From Adiantum capillus-veneris (Eukaryota > Streptophyta > Polypodiopsida > Polypodiales > Pteridaceae), in contig CM043949.1 of NCBI GenBank assembly GCA_014529385.2, positions 110,205,977 to 110,269,976 of the forward strand: a stretch of DNA of 64,000 nt, given 5' to 3'. A model generated the notes under the pieces. It was not told the origin of the DNA and did no database searches. It worked only from the letters and a program-made list of their open reading frames with translations. Below, one piece after another: positions 34,623-45,802 of the stretch. How positions within the stretch are numbered: the stretch's first letter is position 1; each line of letters begins with the position of its first letter. The position numbers and the translations under genes are program-made.

Positions 34623-36341
34623 AAAGTAGCATTCAAATCAGCCTTAAATTCAGCAATATGTCTCTCATTTGGTCCAATGATCAGCAAATCATCTACATAG
34701 AGAACCATAATGAGAAGTACATCACCCTCACTCTTTACATACAATGTTCTTTCTGTTGGATTGTTACAAAAGACTCGTTTGACCAAATGAGTGTCAGCCT
34801 TCTCATACTAAGCACAAGGAGATTTCTTCAACCCATACAAAGCTTTCTTACATTTGCACACTTTATCCTCTTGTCCTTTCTTAACAAAACCGCGAGGTTG
34901 CGTTACATAAACTTCCTCAAATATGTCACCATTCAAGGAAGCAGTAACAATTTCTGATTGATATACATCCCAACCAACATGAGCTTCCAATGCACATAGA
35001 AAACGCACAGTAGTCATATGACAACTGGGAGCAAAAGTCTCTTCATAATCTATGCCTTTTTGCTGTGCATAACATTTTGTAATAAGTTGAGCCTTATAGC
35101 AATCAATCTCACCATCCAGCTTGCGTTTCAACTTGTAAACCCACTTCGTACCAATGGCCTTTTTTCCAAGAGTCAAATCACATGAAGTCCATGTGTCATT
35201 TTCGATAAGTGTATCATATTCTGATTGCATGACAACCATCCAATTTTCTGAATTATGTGCTTCATCAAAAGATACAGGTTCCTGAACATATCTAAGCTAG
35301 AAACAACCAAAGCATAACAATATGATGCATAAAATGCATGGCTCTAACCTTTGTTTTCAACACTATAACCAACAAAAATACATTTGGCAGCCTTATCATC
35401 CAAATTCTTGCACTGCGTTTGTGGCACCAAAGCATATGCCAAAAAGTCAAAAACACGCATGTGCTCAATAGAAGGCTTTCTATCATGCCATTCTTCATGT
35501 GGAGTCATAGAATGCAAAGCTTTTGTAGGAAACTTGGTTAGTACATAAGTGGCACACATGATGGACTCAAGCCAAAAAAAATGCGGAAAAGCTTCTCTTA
35601 ACCATACATCATTGCATTTCCATAAGTGACCTATTTTTCCTCTCAGTAACACCATTTTGTTGAGGCGTATAAGGAACTGTACATTGGTGTTTTATCCCAC
35701 GATTAGGCAAAAATGCATTAAGCTCATGAGACATATACTCCGACCCCCCTCGATCAGAACAGAGGTGCCTATACTACATTTTGAGACATTTTCAACCATA
35801 GCCAAAAATTGTTTGAAGCACATAAATACTTCGGAATTTGCTTTAAGTGGATATACCCATGCATGCCTAGAGTAATCATCAATGAAAGTCATAAATTAAA
35901 AATGGTTTCCCAAGGACGGAGTTTCCATGGGCCCACAAACATCACTATGCACAAGATGCAACCTGCATGTGGCCCTAACTGAACCATCATTTGGATACTT
36001 CAAACGCTGCATCTTACCCAAAATAGGTGCTTTAAGAGGCGGCAAAGAAGCAACCATATCAAATTTTTGCAAAGTTAGCAAACTCGAAAAATTCAGTTGC
36101 CCAAAACGTGCATACCAAAGTTTTGCATCTGAAAATAGCTTTAGAATCCACAACTACATTTGCAAAATTGTTCCCACACTTTTCATAAAAAGTGGCTTAT
36201 ACAATCCATGGCATAAAATGCTAGATGCAACCATTTCATCACCGAAACTGCGATCATGTACTGTACATCTATCATCCACAAATTTGACTACAAGACCAAG
36301 TCTAAAAACTGCAGAAACAGACAAAAGATTCTTCTTGATCC
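34623..36341 (-). pseudogene. Copia-A RT N-terminus and integrase C-terminal half
   Basis: RT blocks G-T-K-W-V-Y-K-L-K-R-K, Y-E-E-T-F-A-P and V-L-Y-V-D-D-L-L-I lead into the insertion at 34,623. Upstream are integrase-derived blocks: F-P-T-K-A-L-H-S-M-T-P-H-E-E-W and, near 35,700-35,890, T-F-I-D-D-Y-S-R-H-A-W-V. Frameshifts and stops are frequent. The segment ends at 36,341, where copia-B is inserted, and continues at 41,303. Confidence 0.9.
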
Positions 36342-36643
36342 TGTTGGAATTAGGGTTGCAGAGAAATGTACACAGCTTGGAGAAGACGAAAGAAGCTCAA
36401 GGCACACAGTAGAGAGTGTGTTACTTAGTGTGCAATGGAAAGATAGATAGCCCTAGAGTGATGGGCGTATATACAATGCACGGGGGAAAAAACCTCCGAA
36501 AGAGGGAAACAATGCCCCGGTGATCCTAGTGTGTTCACACACATCACTACCACATGTATATGGTAACAAATCCCCCCTGGAGTGATGTGGTGAACGAGAG
36601 CTCGCACATGAGTAAAGGGAAGTTCCATGCCCTGAGGACATGA

Positions 36644-38460
36644 TCAGTCCACAAAGGGGAGTAAGCCCAAAGCTTTGCGAAAAGCTTCAAGCTTCTCACG
36701 AGACAAAGCCTTTGTGAAAAGATCTGCAAGGTTGTCCTGTGTTGGCACATAAGCCAAGCTCATCTCTCCTGCTGAGAGTCTCTCCCTAACATAGTGGTAA
36801 TGCACCTCAATGTGCTTTGTGTGAGCATGAAAAACTGGGTTCCTCACAACTGCCAATGCGCTCTGACTGTCAGTGTAGATAGTGTTGGCAGTTTCATGTC
36901 CAACACCCAAATCAGCCATAAGGCGTCTGAGCCATACAAACTCAACCGTAGCTTTGAACACTGCCTTGTACTCAGCCTTACAACTCGAAGTCGCCATAGT
37001 AGGTTTCTTCTTCCTCAACCATGATATACATGAAATGCCAAGCATGAAACAAAAACCACTTGTGGACACTCGCGTGTCAAAACAACCAGCCCAATCTAAG
37101 TCCAAAAAAGCATGTAAGTCTGACGGCAATGATCCCCCCTTGGGATAAAACAAGCCAAGGTGTAAAGTGCCACTAAGGTAGCGGAAAATCCTCTTGACAG
37201 CCTGCCAATGCTTAGACCCTGGGCTATGCATGAATCTGCTGACCTGTGAGACTGCAAACTAAATATCCGGCCTCGTGTTGCATACATAAATGAGGCAGCC
37301 AACAACAGTTTGGTAAAGAGTGACATCAACAGGATCGCCAGCATCATGTAGACTCAACTTCAAACCTGTTTCCATGGGAGTGGCAATAGGTTTGCAATCC
37401 TCAAGTCCAAACTTACATAGCAATGTCTCTATGTAGCTTTTCTGACACAAGGCAATACCACCATCACACTGCTTAAACTGTATACCCAAGTAATGATGCA
37501 ACAGCCCCAAATCTTTCATCTTGAAAGTAGCATTCAAATCAGCCTTAAATTCAGCAATATGTCTCTCATTTGGTCCAGTGATCAGCAAATCATCAACATA
37601 AAGAACCACAATGAGAAGTACATCACCCTCACGCTTTACATACAATGTGCTTTCTATTGGACTGTTATGAAAGCCTCGTTTAACCAAATGAGTGTCAGCT
37701 TTCTCATACCAAGCACGAGGAGATTACTTCAACCCATACAAAGCCGCGAGGCTACGTTACATAAACCGCGAGGCTTTCTCAAATATGTCACCATTGAAGA
37801 AAGCAGTAACAATGTCTGATTGATGTACATCCCAATCAAAATGAGCTGCCAATGCACATAGAAAATGCACAGTAGTCATACGAAAAGTGGGAGCAAAAGT
37901 CTCTTCATAATCTATGCCTTTTTGTTGTGCATAACACTTTGCAACAAGTCGAGCCTTATGGCGATCGATCTCACCATCCGGTTTGCATTTCAACTTGTAA
38001 ACCCACTTCGTACCAATGGACTTTTTGCCAGGAGGCAAATCACATAAAGTCCATTTTTCATTTTCTATGTGCATCATATTCTGATTGCATGGCAGCCATC
38101 CAATTTTCTGAATTATGTGCTTCATCAAAAGACAGTGGCTCCTCAACATCATGTAAACTAAACACAACCAACGCATAACAATCTGATGCATAAGATGCAT
38201 GGCGAGAGCCTGAACGAGTACAACTAGACAAAGGTGCATCCAATTTACTGTCACGCAAAGTGTGCACCAGCCATTTTCGCATACCTCTAGCCTGCTCATT
38301 TTCAGCCCTTTCCTCATCATGTACATTATGTACATCTGCATCAGTAATAGGCTGATCTGTAACATTTTCAGAAACCCCCATAGGCTGTACATTGCCTCAT
38401 TGGAAATTACATTCGTATTTCCACCACTAAAAAGAGGCAACAGTGTCATAAATGTCATGT
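36644..38460 (-). pseudogene. Copia-B RT and RNase H
   Basis: The downstream half holds V-L-Y-V-D-D-L-L-I-T-G (RT catalytic box), D-L-G-L-L-H-H-Y-L-G-I-Q-F, and a complete-looking RNase H from H-W-Q-A-V-K-R-I-F to A-D-L-F-T-K-A-L at 36,644-37,231. The upstream half has S-I-G-T-K-W-V-Y-K-L-K, E-E-T-F-A-P-T-F and S-D-I-V-T-A-F-F-N-G-D. Breaks occur near 37,259 (in-frame stop after R-P-D-I), 37,700-37,760 and 38,060-38,430. Confidence 0.9.
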
Positions 38461-40043
38461 GAGCTTACATTACCGTCTCTAGTACATGACAACAAGGGCT
38501 GAACAGAATCTTCCACAAACACTTCATCCCTTGAAACCAAAATACATTTTGTTTCCGAATGATACAACCTGTAACCTTGGCTTTCAGCACTATAACCAAC
38601 AAAAATACATTTGACAGCCTTATCATCCAATTTTCTGCGCTGTGTTTGTGGCACCAAAGCATATTCCAAACAGCCAAAAACACGCATGTGCTCAATAGAA
38701 GGCTTTCTATCATGCCATGCTTCATATGGAGTAATAGACTGCAAAGCTTTCATAGGACACCTGTTAAGTACATAAGTGGCACACATGATGGCCTCAAGCA
38801 AAAAAGAATGTTGCAAAGCTTGACTTTTGACCATACATCGTGCCATTTCCGTAAGTGACCTGTTTTTCCTGTCAGCAACACCATTTTGCTAAGGTGTATA
38901 AGGCACTGTACATTGGTGTTTTATCCCACGACTAGCCAGAAATGCATTAAATTCATGAGACATATACTCTCCCCCTCGATCGGAACAGAGGGTGCCCATA
39001 GTACATTTCGAGACATTTTCAGCCATAGCCAGAAATTGTTTAAAGCACATAAAAACTTCGGACATCGCTTTAAGCGGAAATACCCATGCATGCCTGGAGT
39101 AAGCATCAACGAAAGTCACAAAGTAAAGGTAATTGGCCAAGGATGGAGTTTGCATGGGCCCATAGACATCACTATGCACAAGCTGCAACCTGCATGTGGC
39201 CCGAACGGAACCATCCTTCGGAAACCTAGAATGCTGCCTCTTACCCAAAATACAGCCTTCACAAACATGTTTGACAGGTGCTTCAAGAGGCGGCAAAGAA
39301 GCAACCATATCAGATTTCTGCAAACGCAGCAAACTGGTAATGTTCAGATGACCAAAACGTGCATGCCAAAGTTTTGCATCTGAAATAGCCCTTGAATCTG
39401 CAACAGCATTTGCAAAAAAAATTCCACACTTGTCATACAAAGTGGGCTTATACAGCCCACGACACAAAAGCATAGATGCAACAATTTCATCACCAAAACT
39501 GAGATCATGAATTGTACATCTGTCATCCACAAATTTGACTACAAGTCCAAGTCTAGCAAGTGCGGATACAGACAAGAGATTCTTCTTGATCCCACGTACA
39601 TAAAGTGCATCAACAAGAGTGAAGGAACTGCCATTATCAGCAGTAAGCACAATCTTTCCAACTCCCTGAACTGGATAAGAGGCATTGTTGGCACAAGTCA
39701 CTGAATTCCCATGAGGGACAGACTCAAGAGAGGTAAACAATTCACGATGTGAGGTAATGTGCTTTGTAGCACCACTGTCGAAATACCACACATGTGAATC
39801 AGCAACAACTGACAAGCATGCATCATGGACAGAAGGATTGTAAGTGCACTCTACGCTAAAAGCCCATTCTACATCAATATCAGCATCGCAGTCTCCTTTC
39901 ACAGAAGACTCAACAATGGCTGCATTTGTAGTGGAACCAGCATTTGCAGTGGAACCACCCTCTTTCTTCTTAGCCTCTTTGGCCTTCAACTTAGGACACG
40001 ACTTGATCAAGTGATCATTAGCTTTATAAGAATGGCAACCCAT
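38427..40043 (-). pseudogene. Copia-B zinc knuckle, protease and integrase
   Basis: A long, well-preserved frame contains the protease site W-Y-F-D-S-G-A-T-K-H-I. The integrase zinc finger follows (L-W-H-A-R-F-G-H-L, later C-E-G-C), then the catalytic blocks L-V-H-S-D-V-Y-G-P and C-S-D-R-G-G-E-Y. One stop at 38,889-38,891 interrupts P-Y-T-P before Q-N-G-V. The nucleocapsid knuckle reads C-H-S-Y-K-A-N-D-H-L-I-K-S-C: its second cysteine is replaced by tyrosine. Otherwise domain order and spacing match plant copia elements. Confidence 0.9.
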
Positions 40044-40202
40044 CTTCTTTTTGCCCTTATCACCAGAATTTCCAGACGAATTGCTGTCAGCAAAAGCATT
40101 AGGAACATAATTTTTGCCACTCGCAGCAGAACCATAAGAAGTGGTTGCATTACTGTTACCACCCTTTCTTTGAGAAGCAATAAAAGCCAGTTCAACTGCA
40201 CG

Positions 40203-40889
40203 CTACCTAGTCTTGTTTTTTCTAGAAAGTGACTCTTGCAACAGCAATGTGCATAATGCATCAAACTTGACAACTTCAGGATTTCCTTGGGTCATCAGTC
40301 TCCAAGTACTAGCAAAAGTCTGGTAGGAATCTGGTAAGGCATCAAGAACAGTCTGCACAAGGGAACTATCTAAAATGACTTCACCTGCAGAAATAAGTTG
40401 CTCATTGATATCCTTGACACTAGCAAGAAAAGTGTCCATATCATCTTCCTCATGCATAAGCTTCGACTCCAGCTCTTTATGTAGCAAGGCAATTTTAGCC
40501 TCATTGCGGCTTGCATAAAGACCTGCTAGAATATCCCAAGCCTGTTTTGCAGATTTTGCTGAACGGATGTGAGGAACAATGGTGCGCTTCATAGACAACA
40601 CAATCAATGCATGAGCCTGTGCATCCTTAACATCCCAACGAGCTTGTTTTGCCGTAGGCAAAACAACTCTAACATCAGCAATCCTTGCAGCAAGACCTAC
40701 AACATCCTCAACGTCGCCTACATCCTCTGAACCAGGACGTACATCAATGCCGTGCACAATATTCTAGACGCCCTTTGACACAAGAACATGTTTCATCATG
40801 TAAGCCCACATAGGGTAATTGTCCCCATCCAATCTGTCCTCATCAGCAGCAAACATCTTGAACACATCTGTGTTGTTGTTGTCAACCAT
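40203..40889 (-). pseudogene. Copia-B gag
   Basis: Starts at ATG 40,889 with an acidic N-terminus and D-G-D-N-Y-P-M-W-A-Y-M-M, the typical copia gag opening. It continues after an in-frame TAG (40,764-40,766) with S-A-K-Q-A-W-D-I-L-A-G-L-Y and D-A-L-P-D-S-Y-Q-T-F. A second stop at 40,203-40,205 precedes the zinc-knuckle region. Two stops in gag make the copy defective. Confidence 0.85.
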
Positions 40890-41302
40890 GGTAATGCTGC
40901 ACCTGATGTGAAAACTGCCCAAAAATAGGAGAAACAGAGCGGGAACAACACGTGCTATATAGCAAAAACCTACGAACGCTCGCCAAAGCTCAAAGAAATC
41001 AGAGAAAGTGAGCAGTCGTGTACTGGAGTAGTTGGCGACCAAGCCCGGGAGGACGCAACCTGCTCTAATACCAATTGTTGAAATTAGGGTTGCAGAGAAA
41101 TGCACACAGCTTGGAGAAGAGGAAGGAACCTCAAGGCACACAATAGAGAGTGTGTTACTTAGTGTTCAATGGAAAGATAGATAGCCCTAGAGTGATGGGC
41201 GTATATACAATGCACGGGGGGAGAAACCTCCTAAAGAGGGAAAAAATGCGCCGTCGGTCCTAGTGTGTTCACACACATCACTACCACATGTATATGGTAA
41301 TA

Positions 41303-42926
41303 GATCCCAGCTACATACAATGCATCAACAAGTGTGAAAGAACTGCCATTTGCAGCAGTAAGCACAATTTCCAACTCCCTGAACCGGATAAGAGGCATTG
41401 TTGGCACAAGTGACTAAATTCACATGAGGGACATCCTTGAGAGGTAATGTGCTTTGTAGCACCACTATCAAAGTGCCATACTTGAGCATTTGCAATAGCT
41501 TACAAACATGCATCATGGACATTAGGATCATAAGTGAACTCTACACTAAAAGCCCATTATGCATCAACATCAGCATCACAATATCCTTTCATAGAATACT
41601 CAACAATAGATGCATTTGTAGTGGAATCATCATTTGCAGTGGAACTAGCCTCTTTCTTCTTAGCCTATTTGGCCTTCAACTTAGGACACTGCTTGATCAA
41701 GTGATCATTAGCTTTATAATAATGGTAACACATATTCTTTTTACCCTTATCACCAAAATTCCCAAGCAAATTTCTGCCAACAGAAGCATTGGAAACAGGT
41801 GATTTTACCACTCGTAGAAGAACCATGAGAAGTGGCTACATTGTTGTTACCGCCTTTTCTTTGAGTAGCAATAAAGGCCGGTTCAACGACACACTGTCTA
41901 GTCCTTTTTTTTTTGGAAAGTGAGTCTTCTAACAACAATGTGCATAATGCATCAAACCTGAAAACTTCAAGATTTCTTTGGGTCATAAGTCTCCAAGTAC
42001 TAGCAAAAGTCTGGTAAGAATCTAGCAAGGCATCAAGAACAATCCGCACAAGGGACCTGTCTGAAATGACTTCACCTCCAGAAATAAGTTTCTCATTAAT
42101 ATCCTTGACACCAACAAGGAAAGTTTCCATGTCATCTTCCTCATGCATAATCTTTGACCCCAGCTCTTACCCAACAATGCAATTTTTGCCTCATTGCGAC
42201 CTGCATAAAGACCAGCTAGAATATCCCAAGCCTGTTTTGCAGATTTTGTTGAACGAATGTGAGGAGTAATAGTGCACTTCACAAAAAATGCAATCAATGC
42301 ATGAGCCTACGCATCTTTTACATCCCCAACGAGCTTTCTCAGCTGCAAGCCAAATAGCTCTCGCAGTAGCAACCCTGCCACCAAAACCTGCAGCATCCTC
42401 AACATCGCCTTAGAACCAAGACGTACATCAATGACCTGCACAATTTTCCAAACACCCCCTTTGACACAAGGACATGTTGCATCATGTAAGCCCACATAGT
42501 GTAATTGTCCCCATCCAACCTATCCTTAGGAGCAAACATCTTGAACACATTTGTATTGTTGTCAGCCATGCCGAATTCTGCACCTATTGTGAAAACTGCC
42601 AAAGAAGAGAAGAAACAGAATGGGAACAACACGTGCTATATAGCACAAACCGTAGAAGACTGTACGGGACTTGTTAGGTAGAAAACGGCACTGACAAAAA
42701 TTCTACACAAGATGACAAAATAGCATGCGTAATACTGCCTGTAGTGGAAACAGAGCCGAAATGAGCTCAAATCAAAAATTTGAGCAGAACATGCCCTACA
42801 AGCTCTGCCAGAATAGTCGACCTACGAACGTCACCAAAGCTCACAGAAATTGGAGAAAGTGAGCAGGCGTCTGCTGGAGCTATTGGCGACTAAGCCCAAG
42901 AGGACGCAACCTACTCTTATACCAAT
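41303..42926 (-). pseudogene. Copia-A gag, protease and leader
   Basis: Parallel to copia-B but more decayed: D-G-D-N-Y-T-M-W-A-Y-M-M near 42,510, A-K-Q-A-W-D-I-L-A-G-L-Y near 42,220, and H-F-D-S-G-A-T-K-H at about 41,460-41,490. The leader (42,650-42,926) contains about 170 bases absent from copia-B and ends in a primer-binding site TTGGTATAAGAGTAG next to the LTR. Confidence 0.85.
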
Positions 42927-43154
42927 TGTTGGAATTAGGGTTGCATGAAAACACACACAACTTGGAGAAGACGAAGGAATCTTAAGTCACATAACAAAGA
43001 GTGTATTACTTAGTGAGAATGGAAAGATAAGTTAGCCCTATAGTGATGGGCGTATATACAATGCACGAGGGAAAAAACCTCCTAGTGAGGGAAAAAATTC
43101 CCTAACGGTCCTAAGTGTGTTTACACACATCACTACCACATGTATATGGTAACA
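42927..43154 (-). repeat. Copia-A 5' LTR
   Basis: 228 bp, beginning and ending as in copia-B, with the same CGTATATACAATGCACG core, whose complement carries a TATA-like element. It abuts gypsy gag sequence at 43,155. Confidence 0.9.
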
Positions 43155-44752
43155 ACCGGAACTGGCTCTACCACCTTACCCTTTGTTACTTTAGCTTTCA
43201 CATTATCTGGGCATTGAGCTACAAAGTGTCCATATTTTTCACATCATAGCTAAGGTTATATCTGGTAAAATCAACCCTACCTCTACCTATACCAAAAAAG
43301 TTTTGATAAGGACCTCTTCTAGCCATGTTGTTGGTACTGGTTCCATTGTCCATATTTTTTGGTATCCCTTCTTGCTTAATTGATTCTAGATTTGTCAAAG
43401 CTATCATGGAAACATCTTTTTGTTCTTTGATATGATGCATTCTGATTTTGCAATTGTAATTGTTCCCCAAGTGTCCAAATGCTTTATAATAGGTACATTT
43501 GCAACACTCATCAAACTTGTGCTATTTCCACTTGCACTTTGTGCTTTAGGTCTCTACCTTTTCTACTAAGCGTCTCCTGTCGGATATCTCAAATATTTGT
43601 TTGGATGGATCTCGACCTTTTTGGTCCACTCCCTTATTCCTACTCTTGGATTGTTCCTTCGACTCACTATCCAAAGAGCTAAAGCTGGTACTGGATCCTT
43701 CAGTAGATGATTCACTATCACTGAAAATCTCCCTTCCTTTATAGTCCTCTTTCTTGGCATATTGTTCTAGCTTTAGTGCTCTCTACACCAAATCGTCATA
43801 TTTCCTAGTTGGTACTGGTACCGCCTGCTCTCTCAATTTCTTAATTTTGAGCCCACTCAAAAACCATGCATGCATTCGTGTCTCTAATGGTGGCTCATTC
43901 AGTTGCTTGGTCAATTCCTTAATCTTCTCCACATAACTCTTGACAGACAACTTATTCTCTTTGATTTTATCCACTTTGCAAAGGATGTCCTCATCCCCGC
44001 GGTTTTCGCTATATTGTAGCCAAAATTCTTTCTTCAGCTTACTGTAAGTTCGAAGCTTACATGATGGGTAGTAACAGTACCACTTCCTTGTTGTGTCTTT
44101 CAAGGTTTTGTGGAAAGTACTCTGTCCAAATCATCTTTATGGATGTCTTTCAGATCAACATACTATTCAAATTCTTGTATATGAATATCTAGATCATCCT
44201 TTCTATTGCCTTTGAAAGTCAAAAGTGTGATTTTAGGATCACTAGGCCCTTCACCATATTGGGATCTATGATGGTTTCATTCTTTCTCTTTGTGTCTAAT
44301 ATTCTCTTTATCATCTGATTTCCTTTCCCAATGTTTGTGCTTGCTATAATGATATGTGTCTACCTCCCAATTATCATTGCAGTTATCATTGATTTTTATA
44401 ATCATGTTAGATTCATCCCTTTGGCCAGTCTTTCTATGTGACCCTACTCTTCTACTATGTCTACTAGCATCACTGACATTAGTGTGGACTTTCGCTTTGC
44501 CCTTCTTATCCGAATGTCGAGACCCATGTGAATGAGCACATCTCTTGGCTCTCTCAGAATGGCGTCTTCTCGAATGTACTGAATGTTGAAAAGACGATGC
44601 TCCTCAATCCCCCTTCTCCCTGGATTGGCATCAGTTCCCTCATTTTGAGAGTAAGGTTCTCCATCAGAGCTTTGCTCCGATTATTCAGCTACTATAATTA
44701 TGTGATCCTACTCCTCAACAAACGCAATAATTAGTCTCCTTTCTCTTGCTAA
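43155..44752 (-). pseudogene. Outer gypsy element: gag
   Basis: The best stretch (43,783-44,103) has the retrotransposon gag core: K-E-F-W-L-Q-Y, V-K-S-Y-V-E-K-I-K-E-L-T, H-A-W-F-L-S-G-L-K. Next to copia-A a knuckle remnant reads C-E-K-Y-G-H-F-V-A-Q-C-P. Frameshifts and stops are common. The protease of the same element resumes at 24,403. An imperfect inverted repeat (AATAACTA near 44,771 and TAGTTATT near 44,810) lies just upstream. Confidence 0.7.
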
Positions 44753-45802
44753 ACGTCATTGTGGCATTGCGAATAACTAATCGACTCTGAATTCTAAGTA
44801 GGAGACTAGTTATTGTCAAGAGCTTTAGCTTACCACTGTGATCCCAAAATGGAATGAGCTGATCACTTGACAACTATTCCAAGTTTAGAACTTCAGAGCT
44901 GGATGTCAGATATCAAATCATCTAAAATGAACATATCATACTTCAAATGACCAAATTTAAAAACCAAACAGACAATTGGAGTGAACTAAAAGAATGAAGT
45001 CACATGATAAGAAATGAGGCAACTAGAATCTAGATATCCAAATTAATGCATTCAAAATTACAATCGGTATTGCACTGAGTGCTAAATTACAAAGCAGTAT
45101 AAGAGTTCTAAGGATTTATGAATACAATAGAGCTATGTCCAACACCGATCTATAAAAGATCCCAAAATGAAAGTAACGGGTTATATTCATAAGCGCCCAT
45201 ACTCGATTTTGGCTGACTGTACACTTTGGTCACTTCTAGAACTACTGGTAATTCCACTATGTAGAAGCTGCTTCCAGAGGGTAGGTTCCCACTATCTACA
45301 AGGTTGTTGCAGTATGCTTCAACCAAAGAGAGACATGTGAGCGACGGAGAGGGGCAATTGGAGCTCCCAATATGAAGTTCAAGTCTTTTGTGCTTAAACC
45401 CATGTATCAAAGTCCAAAAGCTATACAAACACAATCCATTGTTCATTAGGGAATTTCGGAGGTCATTTGGAGGGCCTTCTAAGAAAATGTATTTTTTGTA
45501 CTCTCTCTCTAGAAAAAATGGCAAATAATAGAGCTGGGTCTTTCATAGTAAAAGTTCAAAAAGTGTACTTTAAGTAGATTCCTTACTCTTCTGAACATTC
45601 GTTCGTAGTGATTGAGGGATAATCCTCTTTTCAGTTGCATTGAATGAACCTCGTCAATATGGAGGGAATGAGGCTAACATGGAGGGACGAAGGCGCAGCC
45701 GCTATTCACTTTCCATTAAACCTTCACATTTGGCTAATGGCGCACTCCTCAAATGGCACAAATGTTACCTAGAAACGAGCCAAATATCACCTTCACATTG
45801 AT
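44753..45802. other. Stretch without a supported gene
   Basis: A 124-codon open frame on the minus strand (45,150-45,524) has no recognisable motif, and I do not support it as a gene. 45,560-45,802 is the region upstream of the transposase-like gene; no clear TATA box was found. Confidence 0.4.

Larger units (their letters stand above)
36342..41302 (-). mobile_element. Copia-B: full-length Ty1/copia element
   Basis: 4,961 bp with two 227-bp LTRs (36,342-36,568 and 41,076-41,302) and GATCC target duplications at 36,337-36,341 and 41,303-41,307. On the minus strand the LTR runs TGTTACCATATACATG to CCCTAATTCCAACA. The primer-binding site TTGGTATTAGAGCA follows the 5' LTR (41,061-41,074), and the polypurine tract GGGGGGATT precedes the 3' LTR (36,569-36,577). 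The LTRs differ at about 16 of 227 positions by eye. It inserted into a relative of the same family. Confidence 0.95.
24404..43154 (-). mobile_element. Copia-A: old Ty1/copia element split by two later insertions
   Basis: Copia-A comprises 24,404-25,576, 34,623-36,341 and 41,303-43,154. Joining the pieces reconstitutes a colinear minus-strand copia element: 5' LTR, gag, protease, integrase, RT, RNase H, 3' LTR. Both insertion points are marked by direct repeats of 5 bp (AAAGT and GATCC) and match the uninterrupted sequence of the sister copy copia-B. Many stops and frameshifts occur throughout. It sits between the zinc knuckle and protease of an older gypsy element. Confidence 0.9.

Noticed and set aside
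45150-45524. 124-codon open frame on the minus strand
   Set aside because: No motif, no homologous neighbour, no clear start context; open frames of this size are expected by chance here.
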